From assembly GCF_000687475.1 (NCBI RefSeq), contig NC_057317.1, positions 1,426,001 through 1,490,000 on the forward strand: a stretch of 64,000 bases of DNA. Reading direction: 5' to 3'. The position numbers and the translations under genes were made by a program. Position 1 is the first letter of the stretch, and every line of letters begins with the position of its first letter. Origin of the DNA: Ustilaginoidea virens. Taxonomy: Eukaryota > Ascomycota > Sordariomycetes > Hypocreales > Clavicipitaceae. Below, piece by piece: positions 1 through 10,488 of the stretch. The notes beneath the pieces were generated by a model, which saw only the letters and a list, made by a program, of their open reading frames with translations, was not told the DNA's origin and searched no databases.

Positions 1-23
1 ATGCCCTCCCGGTTTGAACGGCT

Positions 24-839
24 TCAGCTCTCAACAATGCTTCGCGCAGCCAGTTCGAGAGCGTCGAGGTCACGCTTGGCCTTCCAGCACGGCTGACCCG
101 GACGCCAGCACCATGGCTCCGGATTCGCCTCGCGCTTCTTCAAGCACACGATGCTTTCGCTGCCGCACTCGGGAGGATAGTGGCCTGGATGGAAGGGGAG
201 ATGGTCTGGTTGGCCCTTGGCATCGCCGCCTTCCTCAGCGGCTTCTCTCTTGACTTTCCAGCATGGTTGCCCGGGACGATCGCACCACCGCTTGTCTTTC
301 TCGCTTCGGACTTCCTTCAAAACAGCTTCAGCTGCTCTCTTGACCTTCCAGCATGGCTCCCCTGGGCGGTCGCACCAGCGCTTGTCCTTGACATTGGCAG
401 GGTCGCTGGTAGGGTCTCTCTTCCAGCATGGCTCTCCGGGCCGGTCGCACCAGGGCGACGGGCCTCGCTTCTCATGTTGGCCATTGTCGGGAGCGAATCT
501 TGCCTCAAGCTCCAGGCTCCTGTAGTACTCGTCAGGGTTTCTGGTCGTCAAGGCGGTGAGATGCGCAAGCTCGTTGACTGAACGCTTCGCAGCGTAGGCG
601 GCACCTCCAGGTGCGTTGCTGAAGGACGACTCAGGCGTACGGGCCTTGAGAAGGCCAGAAGTTTTTATCGACTCGGCAAAGGCGTCGGCTGCTCTCTTTA
701 CTTTCCAGCAGGGTTCACCGGGTCGCCAGCACCATGGCTCAGGGGCCGGGGCTGGCGCCGGGGCTGGAGCCGGGGCTGGAGCCGGGGCAGCGTGGGCTCC
801 CACAGCAGCAAGAGTAACAAGAAGTGGTGTCAAGTGCAT
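24..839 (-). CDS. ppg1: alpha-factor-like mating pheromone precursor
   Basis: Secreted precursor of 271 aa, single exon, that yields the peptide pheromone sensed by a Ste2-type receptor on cells of the other mating type. Residues 1-17 look like a signal peptide, followed by an Ala-Pro repeat. Five copies of a 10-residue pheromone, W-C-x-R-P-G-(E/Q)-P-C-W, lie at 36-45, 130-139, 155-164, 185-194 and 243-252. Copies 1 and 5 have Trp at position 3; copies 2-4 have Asp. Lys-Arg Kex2 sites bracket the copies. X-Pro and X-Ala dipeptides before copies 2 and 5 (GPSP, EANPEP) suit Ste13-type trimming. Residues 224-233 keep the C-x6-C spacing but lack the tryptophans, and look like a decayed sixth copy. 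The pattern matches known Sordariomycete pheromones such as the WCxxxGxPCW family; the exact isoforms are read from this sequence. Confidence 0.95.
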   Translation of the reverse strand: MHLTPLLVTLAAVGAHAAPAPAPAPAPAPAPAPEPWCWRPGEPCWKVKRAADAFAESIKTSGLLKARTPESSFSNAPGGAAYAAKRSVNELAHLTALTTRNPDEYYRSLELEARFAPDNGQHEKRGPSPWCDRPGEPCWKRDPTSDPANVKDKRWCDRPGEPCWKVKRAAEAVLKEVRSEKDKRWCDRPGQPCWKVKREAAEEGGDAKGQPDHLPFHPGHYPPECGSESIVCLKKREANPEPWCWRPGQPCWKAKRDLDALELAARSIVES

Positions 840-3828
840 ATCGAGACAACGTTTTCTGGAGCAACGATTCTGATTCTTTCACAGGGAAGAATCTCAGCTA
901 TGGGTTGAGGTCATGCAGGAGAATTCGCTTGGGGATTCTTTTCCCATTTCCCGGGTCGTGATGCTATCTTTATCAATTTCCTGGTCCGGGTCGACACCAA
1001 GATGTGGTCAGGCCGAGACTCTGCGGCCGCGAAAGGGTTGTCCAGCAGCGCTATGGTCGCCTTGGAGCGTGTGAAGCCACTGCACCATTGATGGAGAGGG
1101 TCAATAGGCGTTGTCAAGAACATGTGGTGGTGAGAGGCGTGGCCGTAAGCTGCCAGGTGCGAGCTCCTTGAGGGCTGCACAATTACAACCACCTTCACCA
1201 ATTACACAAACCCTGCCGTTATCTCTTGTTGGTTCACCGTGGAGAATTAACCTCCCGATTAACGTGGCGGCTATTCTCTTTTTCAAGGCGGGAATATTCG
1301 CCTCCTCGTGGCGTCTGTTAACGCTGTCCTAGCCAGGCGTGGATGTAAGCCACATGGATGACAAGGATTCATATCTCCATTTCCAGTGACAATTCAAGAC
1401 GAGCACCAAGGGAGGACGCATCTGTTTCCGGCCATCCGATTTCCGAACCAAGGACAACAATCGACGGGAACGCACAAACAAGGATGTGTTTGCAATACAG
1501 CACGCTCTGCAATGGGCATCCCGCCGTACTCGATGCTTTGACAGTAAACAGATGGATCCAGTCGTGATCCACCATGAATCAAACACCTCGCCATATCCAA
1601 GGGACGCCTTTGGGTACATCGCGACAGCTTTCCGAGATTGTACGCAAAGAGTTAGTTGAGAGTATCTTGATCCCTGCCTTACCAAGCCCTGAGTTCGCGC
1701 GCATGGGAGACGCAGGTGCATTGCAAGGGGAGAAAACAGACAGCGACCAATCAGAAATTGGCGCATCCAACGCATTCCGGAGCCGCTATTGTGAGCAAAG
1801 CCAATCTCGTAGCTTACTTGCCCTCGTTTACAGAGTACGTACGTGCTCACTCAATGCTTATTGATGTTGAGGCTATTCAACCCCCAAATAGGAAAGTGGG
1901 TCCACGAATCTCGCGATGCTATTCGCCTTTGCGGGTGAGCCAATAGTCGGCCCCCGGTCCCTTGCACCGGGGCACTCTGTCGGTCGAGTCTGTCCGAAGC
2001 CATGTCCAATGAGAATCGCAATGTTGGGTGCGGACTCCAGAGTGCCGAGTATCTGAGCACATGGAAATCTTGCAGACGACTTGATCAATAGACATCTCAG
2101 ACAATAGGGTCGGCAGCAAGGTAGCCCAGCTCTCCATGGCGTGCACGTGGCTCTCATCAGCTCTCATCTATTCATCTCACGCATGTCATACCTGCGGAGA
2201 GCGCAGCAGACAATAGAAGGAAATGACCAGTACGTAATCCGGCCATGTGGCCGGGGGCGTGGACCCCCTGCGTTAGGGACGGACGGGTTCAACGAGTTTA
2301 CGGCCGCTGGATTTGGGTATCCTTGGGCTCTAATCTCCTGTATGCACAACGCTGCAGTCGCCGTGGTAGTTGCTTGGGGTGGTGTAACGAGCCTGGAGCT
2401 CGTCCACGGCTTGGACGTCTCTGTTTTTCTTTTGGGCGGATTCAATTGTACTGCAGTGGCTTGACTATTGATATTTATTGAGGGGCGTTGGGGGTCAATC
2501 TGCCGGATGGGCTGGCGCTCGGTGCGTCGGCATGGTGGAACGTTGGCGATGGTTTGTTGGCCGAGCAGCGCAGTCCCGAGGGATGCCTGCGCATCGTGGA
2601 TCCTGGTAGGCGGTATTTCTGGAAAGAACCTCTGCGGTTGAGGTGCTTCGCCGTTGGGATTGCTGACCTGGGTTGAGCAGTCGCGTCGGTAGGCTTTGGA
2701 ACCCATCACGTTGGTAGGACCCTGGCGCGGGAAGGATCTTCTGTCTCGACACCTTGAGATGCCAGTTTGACCAGGTTGACCAGGGAAGAGCCTAGGTCCA
2801 GCTGTGGCGGCTCCCAATGGTTCGGGCATCACATGGATCTAGAAAATGGCAACCACCATGCGATGCGCAGTCTCCGTTGTTGATACGGTCAAGCCAACCA
2901 ACCGCGACTGTCGCAAGCCGAGGTGCTGTTTTGAATCACAAGTCGTCCATGGAGGGCGTTCCTCATCCCCATCTCATTGTCTCTTGTCTCTCTTTGAGCG
3001 CCTTGAATAATGATGAGCCCCATTGACAACCACGCTACCGGATGTGAAGGAAGTGGGATGGGCCTCAAACCATGACAACTCGGGTCCATCGTCTTGTTGT
3101 GAATGAGGAGTTGGCTGTCTTGTGTGATTTGATCTTGAATCGCTCCACTGGCCGCGAGCTCATCCCAGGCCGCCATCACAACCTTCTACCACGGATTTGC
3201 CCCGAGAGGGCTGCCATTTATCCAAGCGTCTGTTCGCCGCATGTGCGTGTACCTGCCAACCCTTGCGTTGCTCATCGGAAGCATCAGCAATAGCGCACGC
3301 CCTGATTCGCACAATGCACATGGAAAACAAGGGCTTTCTGATGAGCGACTTATTGACGGGGATAATCGCCCGAGGCCACTCTTGACAATAAGGTCAAAAG
3401 CAACCAACGGATCCTGGCCTTCGTCGAATTCAGGCCCGAGTCGCCGGTGTAATCTGTACTAGACGTTGGGAAGCTCTCATCTCCGAGGGTATTCCTTCCG
3501 CTAGCGAGCCAGCACTTGCTTGCTTGCCGTAGGAAGATACAACTGCAACGCTAGGAATGACGATTGGCAGCGCGATTACATCTTCCCCCCTCAAGATTTG
3601 CTCATTCCTCGGCGATTTCCAATGACCACAAGGAAACTCGACAGTTAGCAAGTGTGAGACAGCTCTGCAACAGAAACACACGACCTGCCTGGATGCGCGT
3701 GCAAGCAACTGGGTGGCGATCAGGTAAAGTTTCCCTCGAGATGTCCAAGTCCGTCTTGAATCCGGGGACTGATGACTAGACGGACGACTGGGAGTAGCCC
3801 GAAAGCCTTGTTTTGTCATTGGAGCCAC
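840..3828. other. gene-poor intergenic region
   Basis: About 3 kb without a gene I can support. It holds only short, mutually overlapping open frames. The longest, on the minus strand at 2164-2832 (222 codons), has disordered Pro/Gln/Thr-rich composition and matches no family I know. The part just above 839 should contain the pheromone gene promoter, but I see no clear TATA box. No transposon ends or long repeats are evident. Confidence 0.6.
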
Positions 3829-4524
3829 CTATGAAGGACCTTGGTCTTTACCTCCGACTCCGTTTTTCCATCTGTACTCCTTCTCGATGCCCTTGCGTCG
3901 CTGCGCGGTATCACACAGCTTTTCATCACCACAATCGCAGATCGCGCCACGCCGCAACCATCGATAAGTGATGCTCCAACGGTCTCGCCTTGGCCGCACC
4001 GTACCGTCGGACATGGTGTCAGTCTTTCTGGCTCGGATGCCATGGGTCCAGTGCAGCCTCGAATCTCCGCTCAATCGTACCATACTCCTGGCTGGCAGAT
4101 CCACGTCGATTTTCTTGCCTGACTCTGCATCGCGGAACTGCATGAGAACCGGCGAGCCGAGGGACAGCGAGTACAGCTGATCGTAGGCGCTGTGGGTGTC
4201 GACGTGAGGTGGAATGCCTGCGCCTGGTGGATAGTGCTGAAGGCAAACTTGGTCGGGAGGGCGACGCTCGCCCCGCGGCAGCAGGGGATGAAGCCAGGCT
4301 GGAAACGGTTTGAATGGAACGTCTTCATCTATGCCGAATGTCTTGTAACTGAAGGTGTATCCGTAGTGGAGGGACCGTCTGCCGGGGAGCGGAGGCCATT
4401 CCAGGCCTGAGAAGATGCGAAGCAGCTGGGTTTCTGATTCGGCAGAGATGAAGTCGATGTGCATGAATAATCCGGACGGCTCTATTGGGAGCTCTTCCAT
4501 GGTCCTTAAGCGAGCGGGATCCAT
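3829..4524 (-). CDS. AlkB-like 2-oxoglutarate/Fe(II) dioxygenase
   Basis: 231-aa single-exon protein of the AlkB family, which oxidatively removes alkyl groups from nucleic acid bases or modifies tRNA. The metal-binding triad is complete: His107 and Asp109 in the HVDTH motif and His161 in LHWTHG. The 2-oxoglutarate-binding RX5R motif is Arg182 to Arg188 (RWSITYR). The overall pattern (NHYPPGAGIPPHVDTH-like core, then a short Cys-containing tail CDCGDEKLCDT) resembles the catalytic domain of ALKBH8-type proteins, but there is no methyltransferase or RRM domain. Substrate is not deducible from sequence. The start is the first Met of the frame; a second Met at residue 9 is an alternative. Confidence 0.85.
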   Translation of the reverse strand: MDPARLRTMEELPIEPSGLFMHIDFISAESETQLLRIFSGLEWPPLPGRRSLHYGYTFSYKTFGIDEDVPFKPFPAWLHPLLPRGERRPPDQVCLQHYPPGAGIPPHVDTHSAYDQLYSLSLGSPVLMQFRDAESGKKIDVDLPARSMVRLSGDSRLHWTHGIRARKTDTMSDGTVRPRRDRWSITYRWLRRGAICDCGDEKLCDTAQRRKGIEKEYRWKNGVGGKDQGPS

Positions 4525-7500
4525 GCCTCGACTCTTGACTCACACTTCCATCATCTTTTTAAAGCTTGTGCTTCCAAGCCGACTTCATCTCGGCAACTGG
4601 CTTCCAAAGTTGAAGAAATGCACACCCAGTCACGTGACCAGCCCACAGCAAACAGCTGGTGCGTGTATGTTTTCCTTTGCGCAATGCTAAGAGGCCAAGC
4701 ATACCAAAAAAATTAATATACACACGTAATAGCATCCGTCATTCCCAAAGATAATGCTGGCGGTTCTAGGAGGGCATGGTCTTTAGGCAATATTACTGCA
4801 TGCTGACCTGGCATTGTGAGGCACGGCCAGTGGGTGTCTGCAGTGTACGCAGTACCGTAAGCACAGTGCAGCAAATTTGGTCTGCAGTTTTAGCTGTTGG
4901 GTCTTCTTTCTTGCAGCCGGGCAAAATAAACCATAATCGGCCTTCACGATTGCATCTCATTTTATCTTGTCCATTACCTATGTACATCACCCCGTAGGCA
5001 ATTTTACAAGCAGGGGCCACGAGGCCAGCAATCACCTTTCTTTGCCGCGACTTGATCGTTGATCTTCGAAACTTCCCATCACAATGGCAGTCCAAATTAC
5101 AAATCCTTTACCGTGGCCATGGCCGCTTTGGGCTGAAAAATGGAATGGCTTGCAGTGTACGCTCGACTCTCCGAAATGAACGAGTCGACCAGCACAAGTC
5201 CAGAAACACATGCTGGCTCTTCAAAATCTATCTCCCAATGCGAAGCATACCAATGGGTAGAACAAGCCTTTGTTGTGGACGCTGGAGAGGTGGAACGCAG
5301 ACGTTAGAAAGTCCTTGTTGCCACCATTGACCTGTTAAACTAGTCCTTGGGAAAGAAAGAAAAGCATCGAGTCTGTTCGCGGCATCATAAGATAAAACAC
5401 GGCTCAGTCTTTTTTCCACCGTCAAAGTCACCGACATCCTTGAAATCATATACGCACCAAAGTGTAGGACGCCTGATTCCATCGCGCCTTGGCGTCGTTA
5501 CAAATGTCGCCGGCCCACACACGGCGATTTATCTCGGTGGCAACTACTGACAGTATCTTGTCACAATATTCCTTCCCTTTCTCCTTTCGGCTCTGAGCTG
5601 GTTGGTCTTGCAGTTGCGGCATATACACGTCCGCGCTGGTCGTCGTTGCCCAGCACCTCTGGAGTATCGCCGTCTTCTACATTCTTCTTACTCCTTGTTG
5701 GACTTTTTTTGTCTTTCAGTGAGCCGAAATGGCAAGACTGGAACTTTTATGAACAATCGCTGGGACTCGAAACAAAGACACTAAATCTACCATATGATGA
5801 TACGCCAGCCCCGGAGCTGCTTGGGCTTACTTTCATTGCCCTACAGAATACTCCAATTCGAGCAAGAGTGTATACATATTTTATCAGTATGTATGAATAA
5901 AGCATGCCCATGCACTGCGTGAGATCCGGATGGCAACTTGGTGGAGGTTAGGCGATTAATGTCGAGCAGGCGTAGCGAGGCAAGTTGAGCACTACATACG
6001 TGAACAACAGGAATATGAAAAGAGATGTAACGAACGCTTTGGAGAGGATTTTGTCGACGCCTGCTGTCACCGCAAGACCACAGATGTATGCATTACATGA
6101 CAGATGGCTTTTCTCTTTGACAACCATGGCATATTCTCCCCCTTTGCCCATTTAACATGACTTGTCATGGGTGAGAATTAGATGAGCCATGTTTCAACTC
6201 ATATCATTGCGTCTGGGAAAATTGCGGGAACACGCCCGTTTCTCTCTTCTCTTGACCCGCACGCACACTTTTAACGGCTCGAAGGCAAGCTTCGCGATTG
6301 CCGAATGTTGCTCCGTGAAGGGTATACCCAAGGTGGCAGCAATGTCGACAGTCTTCTCGCAGAGTCCTAGTCTCAAGAATGGTGTTGGCGGGGAGACTGG
6401 ATACGAAGCAGTCATCTAGGACGCAAGCTCATGGTTTCATACCTCGAGATTCATCCTGTAACATGCATGGCAACTTTCAATGAGAAGATGGAGATGGTGA
6501 AGAAGGCAAGACAAAGAATTCCAACCTGCCATCCAACACTGGATAATTCTTCTCTCTGGATTTTTGGCGGCCGCGTTGGTCTTGATGGCTGAAATCCCCC
6601 CTGCTGCATCCAAATATATGAGTCTGGCCCTTGGGAAATAGAAATCTTCACGAGGTCTATATCCCGCACGATTGAAGAACCCTCGTGAATCGACTTCCGC
6701 ATTGGCGAAACGGCCAAAGCCATGAATGAAAGCGCCAACAACGCGGAAAAAGTACGTCAGCAGATCAAGCAACAGGAAGAAAATCTTTGATGCATATTCT
6801 CGTTCCAAGCTCAACAGACGGAAATCAAAACGTCGCCGACTTGGTCGACGCCGAGTTCCCAGGTCTCCTGCAGACGAGACATATAAACAGCTCATTTTGC
6901 CACGAGACCAAGCTATTGTTACGAGTCCCTACCCCTTCATCTCTTTTACCTGAATCCTTACGTACCGCGTGATCAAGCCGCGCTGATTACCCACGTCGGT
7001 GGACCGCGTAATTGTATTTCACTCATCGCCTGGAGGACTTGCACCATACGCCTGGATACATTGGGGACGAGCGTTTCTGCATCTTGCCATATATCTTCCA
7101 TTTGGTCTGTCGACGCGGTCTGTCTTCCGGGTATACTCATAGGTATGTATACCCAGTGCTTCATCGACGCGCGAGGGGGAAACCCGGCAGCGGAGATTAC
7201 TCTGTTGCTGTAAGGGGCACTACAGCTCCGACTAAGGTGGACAGTACCCAGCAAAACGCCCAACTTTCTGCCCATCCTTTCTTCCCCGACGTTGTGGTCT
7301 GGAATCCTTCGATTACGGAAACCGCGGTCACCAGAGAGGTAAACTTCAAACAAGGGCTCGAGGCGGCGCTAGGCTCGACTTGCTTGCCAACACCTGTCAC
7401 GTCTATGTTGATTCGGCAGGACTGGCACAATGGCTACCAGTTCCCGTTTATCCTTAAGCGAGGCGTGCTTGTTTCCAGTCTCGCTACCAGGCGGGCGTTT

Positions 7501-8061
7501 GGCCTGTTCCTACTATGCCAAGTAGCCCCAGCCGCGGAATCTGCCATCAAGGCTGCCGACTTTGTCGTGACATGCAAGGCGATGTCTGCGATTGATGCCG
7601 CCTCGATAATATTGGTCCGAGGACGTGCATTGACGCATCTTGACCCGGCTTGTGGCTTGAGATGACTACATACCGGGCACGCCTGCTAGGTATTTCCGGC
7701 CCTATAATTCAGCCTAGTAATAACCTTGTTTGTTGCACTAACATGTGACGCCACAGAAGGTGCGGCTTTGTTGGGCCTCGAATACCGCGATACCTGTTGC
7801 TTTTCCACCGTCAGGCGCCGCCCTGTAGCGCCTGGCTCGTTTGTAGGGTATTCATTATCAGAATCTTGCGGCGAAGTCATTTCCCCGCATTACATTTGCT
7901 TGGGACGAGGTTTCTCGACATAGACCCTGTTACTCAAACCGCTCGCGTGAAAAATCTGCATCGAGGCTGGAAAGCCGCTCTTCTCCCACGAGGTTTGTCG
8001 GGGCGGGGCTCGCCAGCCTCTCTTTCGGCAGATGCGTGAGACGGGTTGAGTCAGACAGCCT

Positions 8062-8103
8062 GGGCCTGCAATCGGGGGCCTGCAATCGGGGGCCTGCAAT
8101 CGG
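8062..8103. repeat. 3 x 14-bp tandem repeat
   Basis: Three perfect copies of GGGCCTGCAATCGG in a row within the intergenic region. No gene overlaps it. Confidence 0.9.
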
Positions 8104-9072
8104 GACGGTGCGCATTGCCGACTAAAGGGGCTGGGAGAGAGGAAGGAACGTCCTTTGTTGGAGTTTTTTGTGCCGACTGGAGTTTTCTGTACCCCGCTCG
8201 AGGCCTCCAAGTACTGTGTACATACTTGGGTGACGCGGGAACTTGATAGCCGGTGCCTGCCATGCGTGACAAGATGGGCAACAGGGCCATCTGGTGGCTT
8301 CTGTGTGGCGTAATAACAGATGCCACAAATCCCACCCGGCCAGACCTTGAGCTGATTTATGGAGGGCACTTTCCGCCTTGGAAGAATTGGCAATAGGTCT
8401 GGTGCCTGCCCTGCACGTCTACCGCAATACTGCGCAGCTCGCCAGGGCAAGGAACTGCCTGCTTGCTTAGCAGAGGTCAACCGGGGGTTCATCTTTTGCA
8501 TAAACCAGACTAAAGTTATGCGTGACCCAAAGTACCCATACCCGGCTCGGGCCACCCCTGCCGAAGCCTTGTTGGTGTCATTCGAAGGGTTTTGCCAGCG
8601 AGCAAGCTGTCAGAAGCTGGCTGCATGCCTCCATACCCGTACTCGGTTCCCTATGTAGGTTCCGGTTAGCCGTGCATGCAGCCTTGTTAGCCAGATCCAG
8701 CCTGGCCCCAGCCCCAGCTCCAGCCCCACCACCCTGCAAAGTTGCTCCCTCACCAGGCTCACCTAGTTTTAAACTCAAACCTTCATCAGCGACGGCTCGA
8801 TCTTGCAAAGGCCAAAGCCAACGCATCATCGCTCACAGAAAACCTGTCATTCATTCGCCCTACTACCTACCTCCCTGGGCAGGTGCCGACACATATCATA
8901 TCCCACCCCTTTGACGCAGGACGGGACGTCTCCAATGGGGGCGGCGGCCTGGTATCGCTTGGCGGTCATTACCACCAGCCCCGACCAATAATCCACACCA
9001 AACTTTGAAGCCTTGTCGCGGCAACGTTGACCCGCCGGCTTGCCTTGCTTGAGCTGCCAGAGGCCGCGAGGC

Positions 9073-9120
9073 CACCAGACCTCCAGACCTCCAGACCACC
9101 AGACCACCAGACCACCAGAC
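9073..9120. repeat. 6 x 8-bp tandem repeat
   Basis: Six copies of C(A/T)CCAGAC in the leader region of the Rho GEF gene, about 180 bp upstream of its start codon. Confidence 0.85.
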
Positions 9121-9298
9121 CCTTCAGCATCTCCGACGCTGCGACTCCTCCCCCGCCAGCAGCAGACTGCGTCCACCACGTCGACGTGCGGCTTCTTTCT
9201 CTCACAAGTGGCAGCAGCACTTGCTGTCAGCGCGCCCTCCCTCCCCTTGCGCCGTCTGCGCCGTCTGCGCCGTCTGCGTCGTCTCCGTCGTCCCCGTC

Positions 9299-10443
9299 AT
9301 GTCGTTTCGCGGCGACGACCAGCGCCGCTACGGCCAAGTTCCGCCTGTTCGGTACGCAGTGTCTGACCAACGGGCCGCGGATCAGCACGATGCTTCTACA
9401 AGCTCCGGCACTGGTTTCGGCAGACGCCAAAGCTTCAACAGCGGCGACGATGGCGCCTACTACAATTACCCTCTGGACCGCCCGCTGTCCCGTCATCACC
9501 ACCCCGGTCGCAGCAGCCAGGATGAGCTGTTCTTGATCGGCTCAACTGGCGGCGCCGATCCGTCCTTTGATCCCTATGCCTCCCCCAGCAGCCCCATGTC
9601 TGGGTACCAACATCAGTATCACGATCCGACCCCTCCGACGCCTTCGCAACCGACGTATGATCCTCAATCGTTTGTCCATGCGTCGACGGCAAGCTTCCAG
9701 AGGTCGCAATCTGCCGCCCTTCCCTACCATCCTCATCCATCTTCCCGCTTCTCTGCCCCCAGAGTAAGTTCCTACAACGAGCCAGCCCCGCCAATGACCA
9801 CCAACTACACCCCTCAAGCATACAATCCTGCAGCCTATGCAACAACCAGCCCCGTTCCTCAACGCCAACCTGCGTACCATGGCTATGCCGGCGCAGATCA
9901 CGCCTACACATCTCCTACTGCCGCATCGACCTCTCCAGGATACGGACAGTCGCCCATCGGAACGTACCCCGCCACCTTTTCACAACCAATACGCTCGCCG
10001 TCATTCTCCCCCGGCTTCCAGCAGTCATTCCTCCCAAGCTCCGCTTCGTTTGCCGGGCCCGGCTCCCAAACCGCCACACCGACTTTATTTGATCCATCTC
10101 AATACGGCGGAACTGCTCAGTACTCACCTGGCAGCCCGAACGGAGCGTCCCCCTATCTCGCCGGGGCGTCACAGGCTCATTCTCCATCTCAGCCCCCTTA
10201 CCCTACGCTGTCTCGCATTCCCGTCAGCCCCAACTACTCCGACAGTAATGATCAGCCCTCATACTATGGCCGTCTGCGACAAAACCCTCCGACGTCTCCC
10301 AGTTCATCGCCTGATTTGCAGCCTCAGACTTTGACGGGCCTGCAGCGGCACCCAACAAATGCTCCCCTGCCGAGTCGCCCCATGGAGGACGTGCCGGAGG
10401 AAGTCACGCCTTGGGACGAGCATGGACGACCGCTACCACACCC

Positions 10444-10488
<45 letters not shown>

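Larger units (their letters stand above)
4525..9298. other. gene-poor intergenic region upstream of the Rho GEF
   Basis: About 4.8 kb without a supported gene. Short overlapping frames occur on both strands; the longest (plus strand, 7012-7665, 217 codons) has no recognisable domain. Small tandem repeats are present at 8062-8103 and 9073-9120. The last few hundred bases, CT-rich with (GCCGTCT)-like repeats just before the ATG, are the leader and promoter of the GEF gene. Relics of an old gene or element cannot be excluded by eye. Confidence 0.55.

Noticed and set aside
24..839. Kex2-processed repeat precursor as a RiPP (ustiloxin/dikaritin-like) gene
   Set aside because: The WCxRPGxPCW repeats match mating pheromones, and no DUF3328 (UstY-like) or tyrosinase genes lie nearby.
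1329..1850. 173-codon minus-strand frame
   Set aside because: Composition looks random and overlaps several other open frames.
7012..7665. 217-codon plus-strand frame
   Set aside because: No domain, no plausible start context, no splice-extended homology, and it overlaps other frames of similar quality.
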